Source of the DNA: VFMC01 sp040380855
GTDB taxonomy: Bacteria > Actinomycetota > Acidimicrobiia > Acidimicrobiales > Ilumatobacteraceae
NCBI GenBank assembly: GCA_040380855.1
Contig: JBEIIG010000003.1
Location: 62,001-126,000 of the forward strand
Direction of reading: 5' to 3'
DNA: 64,000 nt
Position numbers and translations under genes: made by a program. The notes beneath the pieces are model-generated. The model made no database searches. It was not told the DNA's origin and saw nothing but the letters and a program-made list of their open reading frames with translations. Below are positions 8,103-17,020 of the stretch, piece by piece (position 1 is the stretch's first letter; each line of letters begins with the position of its first letter).

Positions 8103-9340
8103 CCTCGTTGATCGACCGCCCCGCCGTACTGGGTGGCAGCCCGGTGCGCCAACGCGACTACCCGTCGTGGCCGGTGTGGGACCAGCACGAGCGCACCAAT
8201 CTGCTCGAGGTGCTCGACGCCGGCGGATGGTGGCAGGGCAACGGCAAGGTGGCGGCCACGTTCGCCGCCGACTTCGCCGCCTATCACGGAGCCGCGTTCG
8301 GTATGGCGCTCACCAACGGCACCCACACGCTGGAAGCAGCGCTGGTGGCCTGCGATGTGGGCGACGGCGACGAGGTGATCGTGCCGGGCATGACGTTCGT
8401 CGCCTCGGCCGCGGCGGTGCTGGCGGTGAACGCCACGCCCGTGCTGGTCGACATCGACGCCGACACGCTGTGCATCGACCCGGCGGCCGCCGAGGCGGCG
8501 ATCACCCCGCGGACGAAGGCCATCATCGCCGTGCACGTCGCCGGTGCGGCGGCCGACCTCGATGCGCTCACCGACCTGTGTGCCCGTCGCGGGCTGCGAC
8601 TCATCGAGGACTGCGCCCACGCCCACGGCACGTTCTGGCGCGGCAGAGGTGTGGGCTCGTGGGGCGACTTCGGCAGCTTCTCGATGCAGCGTTCGAAGCT
8701 GATGACCGCCGGCGAAGGCGGGGTGCTCATCTGCAACGACGAGGCGCTACGCGATGCAGCATGGGCCTACGCCGACTGCGGCCGGGTGAAGGGGGAGTGG
8801 TTCTACCACCACGCCACCTACGGCTCGAACCTGCGCATGACCGAGTGGCAGGGAGCGGTACTGAGCGGGCAGCTCCAACGGTTCCCCGAGCAGAACCGGA
8901 TCCGCAACGACAACGCCGTTGCGCTGAATGCCGCGCTCGACGAGATCGCAGGCATCCGCACGCCACGTCGCGACCCGCGCATGGACAGCCAGGGCAACTA
9001 CTGCTTCGTGTTCCATTACGACGCGTCGCAGTTCGCCGGGCTGCCGCTGCGCCGCTTCGAGGCAGCGCTCGCCGCCGAGGGCATCCCGATGGGTGTGTCG
9101 TATCCGTCGCTCACCGACCTCGCTGTGTTCCGCAACCGCAACTTCGCGCCCCGACTGCGCGAGCACGCACCCACGATCGACTACTCGATCCAGCACCTGC
9201 CGCGTGCCGAGCACGCCGCAGCGAGCACCGTGTGGCTGCAGCACCGGTTGCTGCTCGCCGACCGCGAGGATGTGCTCGATGTCGCCCGATCGGTCGAGCG
9301 CATCCAGCAGCACGCTGCCGAGATCGCGAGCACCTCGTGA
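8099..9340 (+). CDS. DegT/DnrJ/EryC1/StrS family aminotransferase
   Basis: A 413-residue PLP-dependent sugar/cyclitol aminotransferase. The N-terminus (LGGSPVRQRDYPSWPVW) resembles that of scyllo-inosose and deoxy-scyllo-inosose aminotransferases. LTNGTHTLEAAL is the phosphate-binding loop, IEDCAHAHG holds the PLP-contacting Asp, and the Schiff-base lysine is in SMQRSKLMTAGEGG. Family members move an amino group between glutamine or glutamate and a keto sugar or keto cyclitol; in a catabolic setting the reverse direction is possible. The ATG overlaps the NagB stop (ATGA), and its stop overlaps the dehydrogenase start, which links it to an enzyme that could make or use the matching ketone. Confidence 0.85.
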   Translation: MTSLIDRPAVLGGSPVRQRDYPSWPVWDQHERTNLLEVLDAGGWWQGNGKVAATFAADFAAYHGAAFGMALTNGTHTLEAALVACDVGDGDEVIVPGMTFVASAAAVLAVNATPVLVDIDADTLCIDPAAAEAAITPRTKAIIAVHVAGAAADLDALTDLCARRGLRLIEDCAHAHGTFWRGRGVGSWGDFGSFSMQRSKLMTAGEGGVLICNDEALRDAAWAYADCGRVKGEWFYHHATYGSNLRMTEWQGAVLSGQLQRFPEQNRIRNDNAVALNAALDEIAGIRTPRRDPRMDSQGNYCFVFHYDASQFAGLPLRRFEAALAAEGIPMGVSYPSLTDLAVFRNRNFAPRLREHAPTIDYSIQHLPRAEHAAASTVWLQHRLLLADREDVLDVARSVERIQQHAAEIASTS

Positions 9341-10263
9341 CCAGGCCGCTGCGCCTGGCACTGTTGGGGTACGGGTTCATCGGCAAACTGCACGAGCAGG
9401 CAGCGCTGGCCTGCGGGCTCGAGGTCACACACATCTGTCGCCGCCACGACGACTGGCAGGCAGCGGTCCGGGCCGACGATGTCGACGCCGTGGTGGTGGG
9501 AACGCCCAATGCGCTGCACCACCCGCAGGCGATCGCCGCGCTCGAGGCGGGTAAGCACGTGCTGCTCGACAAGCCGATGGCCATGCACATGGGCCAGGCG
9601 CTCGAGATCGCCGCTGCGGCGGCCGTCGCCGACCGCACGCTGCTGGTGGGGCACATGTGGCGCTACCGCGACGAGGTGATCGCGACGCGCGACCTCATCG
9701 CCGGCGGCACCATCGGCCGACCGGTGCGCACGCGCGGCTACGGCATCCACGCCGGGTGGGGCCCGAGCGGATGGTTCACCGACCCGGGACTGGCCGGGGG
9801 TGGTGCGCTGATCGACATGGGCATCCACGCCATCGACACGGTCCGCTTCCTCCTGGGCGACCCACAACCGACACGGGTGGTGGCGTCGGTGGGCACGGCG
9901 TACGGCGACTACGCGGTCGACGACGACGCCGTGGTGATGATCGAGTGGTCGAACGGTGTGCGCAGCGTGGTCGAGAGCGGTTGGTGGCAACCGCGTCTCG
10001 ACGGCGTCGAGGCCGACACCGAGGTGTACGGCACGGGTGGCTACACCCGCATCTGGCCGCAGTTCACGCCGGCCACCCCGGCGCCCGCCGACTACGTGCA
10101 CTGCACGTTGCCGATGTATGCCGCGCAGATGGCCGACTTCGCGCGCTGCTGTGCCAGCGGCGAGGCGCCCGTGGCATCGGCCGAGGTGGGCCTGGTGGCG
10201 ATGGGCATCGTCGACGATGCATATCGCAGCGCCGGTATCGACCGATTCGGTCAACACTCTTGA
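9337..10263 (+). CDS. Gfo/Idh/MocA family NAD(P)-dependent oxidoreductase
   Basis: A 308-residue protein with the Rossmann motif LLGYGFIGKLH near the N-terminus, VVVGTPNALHHPQA, and the family's signature EAGKHVLLDKP with the catalytic Lys. GGGALIDMGIHAIDTVRFLLG supplies the substrate-domain Asp and His. Relatives include inositol dehydrogenase and glucose-6-phosphate 3-dehydrogenase (NtdC), which works with the DegT enzyme NtdA in kanosamine synthesis. GTG 9337 overlaps the aminotransferase stop (GTGA), consistent with the pair acting on the same carbon, one making or consuming the keto group. It is the last gene of the first transcription unit; a new promoter starts over its stop codon. Confidence 0.88.
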   Translation: MTRPLRLALLGYGFIGKLHEQAALACGLEVTHICRRHDDWQAAVRADDVDAVVVGTPNALHHPQAIAALEAGKHVLLDKPMAMHMGQALEIAAAAAVADRTLLVGHMWRYRDEVIATRDLIAGGTIGRPVRTRGYGIHAGWGPSGWFTDPGLAGGGALIDMGIHAIDTVRFLLGDPQPTRVVASVGTAYGDYAVDDDAVVMIEWSNGVRSVVESGWWQPRLDGVEADTEVYGTGGYTRIWPQFTPATPAPADYVHCTLPMYAAQMADFARCCASGEAPVASAEVGLVAMGIVDDAYRSAGIDRFGQHS

Positions 10264-10288
10264 CTGAATTGTCCGGCCTTCGTACACT
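10260..10288 (+). promoter_or_regulatory. Promoter of the ABC importer/ROK operon
   Basis: TTGACT (10260-10265) and TACACT (10283-10288) with a 17-bp spacer overlap the stop codon of the Gfo/Idh gene. The ATG at 10296 lies 7 nt after the -10 box, so transcription is expected to begin on it; a second in-frame ATG with a strong Shine-Dalgarno sequence lies at 10335. Confidence 0.65.
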
Positions 10289-10334
10289 CCGTCGAATGGG
10301 GGCTCCGCAAGGGGCGGAACAGGGGGAAACCGAT

Positions 10335-11744
10335 ATGAGGAGATCAACACGCTCGGTGCGTGGTCGTAAGTGGGCTGCACTGCTCACCGCCGGTGCATTG
10401 GCCGCCACGGTGGCGGCATGCGGCGGCGACGACCAGGAGGCCGCCGACACCACGGCAGCAGCGGTCGAGACCACGGCTGCTGCCGTCGAGACCACGGCTG
10501 CTGCGGCCGAGACCACTGCGCCCGCAGCCGACACCACGGCGGCACCGGCGGAGGACTGCGGCGAACCCGGCGACAAGGGTGAGATCAACGTGTTCTTGAT
10601 CCCCAGCCCGTCGAGCAGCGCCATCCAGTCGTTCATCCCGGCCTTCGAGGAGGCGTCGTGCATCAAGGTGAACTTCTCCGAGACACCCTACGGTGAGGCA
10701 CACCAGAAGCAGTTGCTCGCCTACCAGCAGGGCGACGGCCAGTACGACGTGGCCCAGTTCGACAACACCTTCCTCGCAGCGTTCGGCGCGGCCGGGGCCA
10801 TGTCGCCGCTCGACGACTACCTCGCTGCCTCGACCGAGTACGACATCAGCGACTTCAGCGCCGGCCAGCAGGAGTACGGCAAGTACGAGGGCCAGACCCT
10901 CGGCCTCACGCTGTCGACCGAGCCGATGATCCAGTGGTACCGAACCGACCTGTACGACGAGCTGGGCCTGAAGCCCGCCACGACGTGGGACGAGTACCTC
11001 GCCAACGCCAAGGCACTGAAAGAGTCGGGCAGCGCCGACGGCACGCTGCTGGGCTTCGGTCCGAACGTGTCGTGGTGGTGGATGACGCTGGTGTGGAGCT
11101 TCGGTGGCCAGCTGTACGACGAGAACCTCAACCCGACGGTGAACTCGCCCGAGGCCATCGCTGCCACGTCGTACCTCAAGGAACTGTTGCAGTACGGCCC
11201 CGAGGGTGCCATCAGCGCCAACGGCGACGACGTGATGTTCAAGTTCTTGTCGCAGGACATCGGCTCGATCGTGCAGTACTCGGGCTACTACGGGTTCGTG
11301 AAGGATCCGTCGTTCACCCAGTTCGGCGACAAGATCGGCACGGCGAAGATGCCGTTGGGTGCGGTCGACATCACGCACCTCGCCGGATGGAACATCGGCA
11401 TCCCGGCCGACTCGGCCAACAAGGACGCCGCCTGGGCGTTCCTCGAGTTCGTCCTCGGCAAGTCGAACGCCAAGGCCTACCTCGACTCGGGTGCCGCCGC
11501 CATCGGTCGTACGTCGATCACCAGCGATGCCGAACTGGTGGCCGCCAACCCGTACCTCGAGCTGCTCAGCATTCCCGACTCGAGCCGGATCGAGCGCTAC
11601 CCGCAGTTGAAGGTGTGGCCCGAGATGGACGTGGCCATCGTCCAGGCGATCACGGGCATCTTGTCCGACCAGACCTCGGTCGAGGACGGCCTCGCCCAGT
11701 TGAACGACGACCTCACCCCGATCCTCGCTGCCGAGAACGGCTGA
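10335..11744 (+). CDS. ABC transporter sugar-binding lipoprotein (CUT1 family)
   Basis: A 469-residue extracellular solute-binding protein. The signal peptide (MRRSTRSVRGRKWAALL...) ends in the lipobox LAATVAAC with lipidated Cys29, followed by an Ala/Thr/Glu-rich tether with repeated ETTAAA units (about residues 35-72). A family-1 sugar-binding fold follows (EINVFLIPSPSSS, YQQGDGQYDVAQFD, PLDDYL, TTWDEYLANAKALKE, AAWAFLEFVLG). The ATG at 10335 has AGGGGG 8 nt upstream. An upstream in-frame ATG (10296) sits exactly where the promoter predicts a leaderless start and would add 13 residues before the signal peptide. It delivers substrate to the permeases encoded next; the ligand is likely an oligosaccharide or glycoside. 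Confidence 0.9.
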   Translation: MRRSTRSVRGRKWAALLTAGALAATVAACGGDDQEAADTTAAAVETTAAAVETTAAAAETTAPAADTTAAPAEDCGEPGDKGEINVFLIPSPSSSAIQSFIPAFEEASCIKVNFSETPYGEAHQKQLLAYQQGDGQYDVAQFDNTFLAAFGAAGAMSPLDDYLAASTEYDISDFSAGQQEYGKYEGQTLGLTLSTEPMIQWYRTDLYDELGLKPATTWDEYLANAKALKESGSADGTLLGFGPNVSWWWMTLVWSFGGQLYDENLNPTVNSPEAIAATSYLKELLQYGPEGAISANGDDVMFKFLSQDIGSIVQYSGYYGFVKDPSFTQFGDKIGTAKMPLGAVDITHLAGWNIGIPADSANKDAAWAFLEFVLGKSNAKAYLDSGAAAIGRTSITSDAELVAANPYLELLSIPDSSRIERYPQLKVWPEMDVAIVQAITGILSDQTSVEDGLAQLNDDLTPILAAENG

Positions 11745-11769
11745 GCCGGGCGCTCGTCCACCCAGCACG

Positions 11770-12696
11770 ATGACGACGGAGGGGCTCGCCCACACCATGG
11801 AAGCGGGCCTCTCCGTCGCCGCGCGCCGCAACGGCCGTCGCCTGCGGCGCCGGGTGGCGCTGCTCACGCTCCCGTCGTGGGCGATGCTCGTCGCGCTGTT
11901 CGCCGTGCCGATCGGCGTGGGGGTGTATCTGTCGACGCGCAGCGACAAGATCGGGGCGTTCGTCCCCGGACGCGGGGTGGGCCTCGACAACTACCGGCGC
12001 GACGTCTTCGACGCCACATTCGTCGGCGCGCTGGTCACCACGCTCATCATCACGCTCATCGGCCTGGCCATCCAGTTGCCTGTCGGCATCGGCCTGGCGA
12101 TGCTGCTGCACCGCAACCTGCGCGGCACGCGGCTGTTCCGCACGGCGCTGCTGTTGCCGATGCTGCTCACCCCGGTGGCCGTCGGGCTGATGTGGCGCTT
12201 CATGCTCGACGCCGACCTCGGCGTGATCAACTGGATGCTCGACAGCGTCGGGCTGTCGCGTATCGGTTGGTTGGGCGAGAAGTGGGCGGCGCGTGTGGCC
12301 ATCGCGCTGGTCGACTCGTGGCAGAGCATCCCGTTCGTGATGCTGATGACCCTGGCCGCACTGGCGGCACTGCCCGAGGCACCCCTCGAGGCGGCACGAG
12401 TCGACGGGGCCACGTCGTGGAAGGTGTTCCGCCACGTCACGCTGCCGATGCTGCGCCCGGTGCTGTACGTCACGCTCATGATCCGCGTGGTCGACAGCCT
12501 GAAGCTGTTCGACATCATCTTCATCCTCACCCGCGGCGCACCGGGAAGGGCCACCGAGACCGTCGGTCTGCTCACCTACAACACCGGGTTCAACTTCTTG
12601 GAGACCGGTCGCGCGGCCGCGCTCGGTGTGGCCACCGCCATCATCACCCTGCCCATCTATGTGATGTGGCTGCGTGCCCAGCGGAGAACCCGATGA
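11770..12696 (+). CDS. Sugar ABC transporter permease (MalF-like)
   Basis: A 308-residue inner-membrane permease with about six transmembrane helices (first near LLTLPSWAMLVALFAVPIGV). The EAA loop EAARVDGATSWKVFRHVTLP, which contacts the ATPase, is at about residues 208-227. It is the second gene of the CUT1 importer, 25 bp after the binding protein, and its stop overlaps the start of the second permease (ATGA). Confidence 0.92.
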   Translation: MTTEGLAHTMEAGLSVAARRNGRRLRRRVALLTLPSWAMLVALFAVPIGVGVYLSTRSDKIGAFVPGRGVGLDNYRRDVFDATFVGALVTTLIITLIGLAIQLPVGIGLAMLLHRNLRGTRLFRTALLLPMLLTPVAVGLMWRFMLDADLGVINWMLDSVGLSRIGWLGEKWAARVAIALVDSWQSIPFVMLMTLAALAALPEAPLEAARVDGATSWKVFRHVTLPMLRPVLYVTLMIRVVDSLKLFDIIFILTRGAPGRATETVGLLTYNTGFNFLETGRAAALGVATAIITLPIYVMWLRAQRRTR

Positions 12697-13532
12697 GCCG
12701 CGCCAACGGGTCGCGAGCGGGCCGGATCGCGGCGTACGCGTTGTTGGTGCTGGCGATGTTCGCCGCACTGTTCCCGCTGTTCTGGACCTTCTCGACGTCG
12801 ATCAAGAACCGCATCGCGTCGTTCTCCATGCCGCCCCGCTTCTTCAACTTCACCCCGACGTTGAAGAACTACCGCAAGTTGTTCGGCACCGATGCGTTCG
12901 CGCACGTGGTGTGGAACACCGTGTTCATCACGGTCACCTCCACCATCATCTCGGTCACCATCGGCACCCTTGCCGCCTATGCCCTGGCCCGCCATCGACG
13001 ATTCCCCGGCCGGCGCCCGTTCGAGGCGACGCTCGTGCTGGTGCGGGCTCTGCCCGGTGTGGTGCTGATCGTGCCGATCTATCAGCTCGCCACCCGTCTC
13101 GGCGTGTACGACAACCAGTGGGCGCTCATCGTCATCTACGCCACGATCAACCTGCCGTTCGCGGTGTGGCTGATGACCGGCTTCATCGAGCAGATCCCGG
13201 CCGACGTGGAAGAGAGCGCCCGAACCGACGGTGCCAGCGGCCTGAAGGTGTTCGCCTTCGTGGTGTTCCCACTCGCCTCGCCGGGCATCGTGGCGACGTC
13301 GATCTTCGTCGCCCTGCTTGCCTGGAACGAGTTCCTCATCCCGGTGCTGCTGGCCGGCGAGTCGTCGAAGACACTGCCGGTCTACATCTCGGGGTTCATC
13401 TCGGCACGCACCCTCGACTGGGGCCCGATGGCTGCTGCCAGCGCCCTGGCGATCGTGCCGATCGCGGTGTTCACCGCCCTCATCCAGCGCCGCCTCGTCA
13501 CCGGCCTCAGCTCGGGCGCGGTGAAGGAATGA
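12693..13532 (+). CDS. Sugar ABC transporter permease (MalG-like)
   Basis: A 279-residue permease with about six transmembrane helices and the EAA-like loop ESARTDGASGLKVFAFVVFP. The C-terminal part (LAWNEFLIPVLL) matches MalG-type subunits. It pairs with the preceding permease to form the channel. The ATG overlaps the upstream stop and its own stop overlaps the ROK regulator start, so the operon is translationally coupled. Confidence 0.92.
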   Translation: MSRANGSRAGRIAAYALLVLAMFAALFPLFWTFSTSIKNRIASFSMPPRFFNFTPTLKNYRKLFGTDAFAHVVWNTVFITVTSTIISVTIGTLAAYALARHRRFPGRRPFEATLVLVRALPGVVLIVPIYQLATRLGVYDNQWALIVIYATINLPFAVWLMTGFIEQIPADVEESARTDGASGLKVFAFVVFPLASPGIVATSIFVALLAWNEFLIPVLLAGESSKTLPVYISGFISARTLDWGPMAAASALAIVPIAVFTALIQRRLVTGLSSGAVKE

Positions 13533-14767
13533 GCCGGTCGCCGCGCCTCACCGACCGTCACGAACTCGTGCGGCGCGCCAACGTCGAAACCGTGTTCCGC
13601 GCCATCGGCGATCACGGTCCGGTGGCCCGCAACGAGTTGGTGGGCATCACCGGGCTGTCGAAGCCCACGGTGCTGGCCGTGGTGGCCGCGCTCGAGGACG
13701 AGGGCCTGGTGCACGGCGTGCCGCTGCCATCGACAGGGGCCGGTCGTATCCCCATCGGCTACCAGCACAACGCCGAAGCTGCTGCGGTGGTGGGGATCGA
13801 CCTGGGTGGCACCAAGACACTGGTGGCGGTGGCCGACCTGACGGGCCGGATCCTCGCCGAGCACGAGGAGCCCACCTCGCACGACGGCGGTGCGGCAGTG
13901 GTGGAGCAGTTGGCCGCGTTGGCCCGTCGCACGGCGCGCGACGCAGGCGTGCCCTGGAATCGCGTCGATGCAGTCACCGTGGGCAGTCCGGGTGTGGTGG
14001 CGCCCGATGGCACGCTCGACCTCGCCACCAACATCGCCGGGCTCGGCAGCGTGCACCTCGCCTCCGATCTGCGGCGCGCGCTGCGCACCGATGTGCAGGT
14101 CGAGAACGACGTGAACCTGGCCGCCGTCGGCGAACTGCACGCCGGGGTGGCACGCGACTGCCGCACCTTCGTGCTGCTCGCCCTCGGCACAGGTGTGGGG
14201 ATGGGCCTGGTGGTCGACGGGCATCTCGTGCGCGGGGCGCGCGGGGCCGCGGGTGAGGTCGCCTACCTCCCGATCGGCAGCGATCCGCGCACCACCGAGG
14301 CCCGCCGTCGTGGTGCGCTCGAGGTGGCCGTATCGGGCTCGGGGGTGCAGGTGATGCTGCGCGACGAGTTGGCGCGTCGTAACGGGCACGCCGGGCCCAC
14401 TGCGCTGAACCGGCGCAGCGATGCCCGTCAGGTGTTCGCTGCCGCGGCGGCCGGCGACACGGTGGGCGCGGCCGTGGTGGCCCGCTACGCCGACGTGCTG
14501 GCCGAGGCGGTGCTCGGTGTGGCGTCGCTCATCGATCCCGAGATGGTGGTGCTCGGTGGCGGCATCGGCTCGAATCCGGCGCTGCTCGGCCCACTGCGTA
14601 CCGCTGTCGACCGGTTGGTGCCGTGGTCGCTGCGGGTCGAGACGTCGGCGCTCGGCGCCCGGGCCGGTCTGGTGGGGGCACTGCACCACGCGCTGTCGTC
14701 GCTGCCCTCGATCGAGTCGCATCGGGTGAGTGCCCGCTTGTTCATCGACGAAGGAGCTACCCGGTGA
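13529..14767 (+). CDS. ROK family transcriptional regulator
   Basis: A 412-residue repressor of the NagC/XylR ROK type. An N-terminal winged helix-turn-helix (VFRAIGDHGPVARNELVG then GLSKPTVLAVVAALEDEGLV, residues about 20-60) precedes a ROK domain with the phosphate loop GIDLGGTKT (about residue 90). The ROK zinc motif CxCGxxGCxE is degenerate: the region after AGEVAYLPIG reads TTEARRRGALEVAVSG with no Cys, so the domain probably senses ligand but lacks the structural zinc of NagC and ROK kinases. Its place between permease and dehydrogenase genes suggests it controls this importer locus in response to the transported sugar or a phosphorylated intermediate. Confidence 0.88.
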   Translation: MSRSPRLTDRHELVRRANVETVFRAIGDHGPVARNELVGITGLSKPTVLAVVAALEDEGLVHGVPLPSTGAGRIPIGYQHNAEAAAVVGIDLGGTKTLVAVADLTGRILAEHEEPTSHDGGAAVVEQLAALARRTARDAGVPWNRVDAVTVGSPGVVAPDGTLDLATNIAGLGSVHLASDLRRALRTDVQVENDVNLAAVGELHAGVARDCRTFVLLALGTGVGMGLVVDGHLVRGARGAAGEVAYLPIGSDPRTTEARRRGALEVAVSGSGVQVMLRDELARRNGHAGPTALNRRSDARQVFAAAAAGDTVGAAVVARYADVLAEAVLGVASLIDPEMVVLGGGIGSNPALLGPLRTAVDRLVPWSLRVETSALGARAGLVGALHHALSSLPSIESHRVSARLFIDEGATR

Positions 14768-15780
14768 TCGGTCGACCATTCCGCTGCGAGGAACATCCGG
14801 TGGCCGAGGTGCTCGCCGGCCTCGGCCGCTACACCGTGTGCGCCAACGATCCGCCCTGGGCCGACGTGGCGCGCCGCGTGCAGCCCGCGTCCCGCGTGGT
14901 GGCCGCGTGGAACATGGACATCGACCACCTCGAGGCAGTTGCGGCTGAACCCGACGACAGCGATGTCGTGGTGGGCCTGGGTGGCGGCACTGCGCTCGAC
15001 ACGGCGAAGTTCCTCGCCTGGCGCCGGGGTGTGCCATTGGTGCAGGTGCCGTCGATCACATCGGTCGATGCCGGGTTCACCGACGCCATCGGGGTGCGTG
15101 TCGACGGCCGCGTTCGCTATGTCGCCACCATCGTGCCGCAGCTGGTGGTGCTCGACCTCGACCTCATCCGCTCGGCACCCCCTCGGCTGAACCGCGCCGG
15201 TATCGGCGACATCCTGTCGTGCCACACCGGCCTGTACGACTGGCGGATCGCCACCGCTGCCGGTCACGGCCACCCGTGGCACGAGGGACTGGCGGCGCTG
15301 GGCGCGCAACTGCTCGACGAGCTCGACGCCGCGGCCGACGACGTGCATGCCGTGTCGGAGACCGGGGTGCGATTCCTCGCCGATGCGTACCGCCGCATCG
15401 GTGCCGCGTGCGCCTGGGCCGGGCACAGCCGGTTCGAGGAGGGCAGCGAGCACTTCTGGGCCTACGCCTACGAGCACGCCACCGGGGCGCATCCGGTGCA
15501 CGGCGAGATCATCGCCTTCGCAGTGTGCGCGCTCGCCCATGTGCAGGGCAACGACCCCGAGCGGGCGCTGTCGATCGTGGCCCGCAGCGGCGCGCGTGCA
15601 CACCCCGACGACCTGGGGGTGTCGCGAGCCGACTTCGACGCGTCGTTGCTCCGCTTGCGTGCCTATGCGCGCGCCGAGGGCCTCGACATGGGCGTGGCCG
15701 ACCTCACCGACATCGACGCCGCTGCGGCCGACGCGGCCTGGGCGTTCGTGCAGCGGCTGCCCCGAGAGGAAGGCGCCTGA
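14764..15780 (+). CDS. AraM/glycerol-1-phosphate-dehydrogenase-like iron-containing dehydrogenase (copy 2)
   Basis: A 338-residue paralogue of the protein at 6317-7348. It shares GLGGGTALDTAKF, GIGDILSCHTGLYDW with the metal-binding Asp, and HSRFEEGSEHFWAYAYEHATG plus HPVHGEI with the His ligands. The two copies are about equally long and alternate with other enzymes of the locus, so they probably perform related redox steps on different intermediates. GTG 14764 overlaps the ROK stop (GTGA), and the stop is 1 nt before the ATPase start. Confidence 0.8.
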   Translation: MIGRPFRCEEHPVAEVLAGLGRYTVCANDPPWADVARRVQPASRVVAAWNMDIDHLEAVAAEPDDSDVVVGLGGGTALDTAKFLAWRRGVPLVQVPSITSVDAGFTDAIGVRVDGRVRYVATIVPQLVVLDLDLIRSAPPRLNRAGIGDILSCHTGLYDWRIATAAGHGHPWHEGLAALGAQLLDELDAAADDVHAVSETGVRFLADAYRRIGAACAWAGHSRFEEGSEHFWAYAYEHATGAHPVHGEIIAFAVCALAHVQGNDPERALSIVARSGARAHPDDLGVSRADFDASLLRLRAYARAEGLDMGVADLTDIDAAAADAAWAFVQRLPREEGA

Positions 15781-15781
15781 G

Positions 15782-16945
15782 ATGGCAGGTATCAGCTTCC
15801 ACGCGGTGAGCAAGGTGTTCGACGACGGCACCCTTGCCGTCGATGCACTCGACCTCGCGATCGCCGACGGCGAGTTCCTGGTGCTCGTCGGGCCGTCGGG
15901 ATGCGGCAAGACCACGTCGCTGCGCATGGCCGCCGGCCTCGAAGACCCCACCGGCGGCGAGATCCGCATCGGCGACCGAGTGGTGAACGATGTGCCCTCG
16001 CGGTCGCGCGACATCGCCATGGTGTTCCAGAACTACGCGCTCTACCCGCACATGAGCGTGCTCGACAATCTCGCCTTCGGCTTGCGGATGCGCGGTGTCG
16101 GCAAGGCCGAGCGCTACACCGCGGCGCGTCGGGCGGCCGAAGTGCTGGGCATCACCGACCTGCTCGATCGCCAGCCCAAACAGCTCTCGGGAGGCCAGCG
16201 TCAGCGTGTCGCGATGGGCCGGGCGATCGTGCGCGAGCCACAGGCGTTCCTGATGGACGAGCCGCTGTCGAACCTCGACGCCAAGCTGCGGGTGCAGATG
16301 CGGGCCGAGATCGCCCGGATCCAGCGCACCCTCGGGGTCACCACGCTCTACGTCACCCACGACCAGGTGGAGGCCATGACCATGGCCGATCGGGTGGCGG
16401 TGATGCGCAAGGGCGTGCTGCAGCAGGTCGCGCCTCCGGCCGAGGTGTACGACCGGCCGGCCAACCTGTTCGTCGCCGGGTTCATCGGGTCGCCGCCGAT
16501 GAACCTCTTCGCGGCACGGATCGCAGCGGATCACGCCGGACAGGTGGTCGAGTTCGGTTCGTCGCGGCTCGCCCTGCCCGCCCGGCCGGGCCTGGCCGAT
16601 CTCGTCGGTCGCGACGTGGTGCTCGGCATCCGGCCCGAAGATCTCGAAGACGTTGCCTTCGATACCGGCGCACCAGCCGACCGTCGCCTCGTCGCCACGG
16701 TCGACCTCGTCGAACAGCTCGGCAGCGATGTGCTGGTACGTGGCGTGCTCGACGCCGTGCCTGCCACGGGTGAACAGGTGCTCGACGCTGCCGAGGGCAC
16801 CCATGCCGTGCCTCAGGCCGGCGCCCCGCTGGTGGCGCGCTGCAACCCCCGGTCGCGCCCCGAGCGTGGCGGCACCATCGAGCTCAGCGTCGATACCGAG
16901 CGGGTGCACCTGTTCGACCCCGTCACCGGGTTGGCCATCCGGTAG
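15782..16945 (+). CDS. Sugar ABC transporter ATP-binding protein (MalK/UgpC/MsiK-like)
   Basis: A 387-residue ATPase. Walker A is GPSGCGKTT (residues 37-45), the signature is LSGGQRQRVAMGRA (from about 134), Walker B is AFLMDEPLSNLDAKLR, and the switch His is in YVTHDQVEAMT. A C-terminal TOBE/OB regulatory region typical of CUT1 ATPases follows. It completes the importer begun at 10335, so no shared ATPase from elsewhere is required. It follows the preceding stop by 1 nt. The 75-bp gap after it (16946-17020) holds a weak GC-rich imperfect hairpin and the -10 box of the next gene. Confidence 0.93.
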   Translation: MAGISFHAVSKVFDDGTLAVDALDLAIADGEFLVLVGPSGCGKTTSLRMAAGLEDPTGGEIRIGDRVVNDVPSRSRDIAMVFQNYALYPHMSVLDNLAFGLRMRGVGKAERYTAARRAAEVLGITDLLDRQPKQLSGGQRQRVAMGRAIVREPQAFLMDEPLSNLDAKLRVQMRAEIARIQRTLGVTTLYVTHDQVEAMTMADRVAVMRKGVLQQVAPPAEVYDRPANLFVAGFIGSPPMNLFAARIAADHAGQVVEFGSSRLALPARPGLADLVGRDVVLGIRPEDLEDVAFDTGAPADRRLVATVDLVEQLGSDVLVRGVLDAVPATGEQVLDAAEGTHAVPQAGAPLVARCNPRSRPERGGTIELSVDTERVHLFDPVTGLAIR

Positions 16946-17020
16946 CGGCGGTCAGCAGCGGCGAGCGGCAGTCGTTCGCTGCGGCGAGCCGCCGTGTCCG
17001 CCGCCGTACACTCAGCGGCC

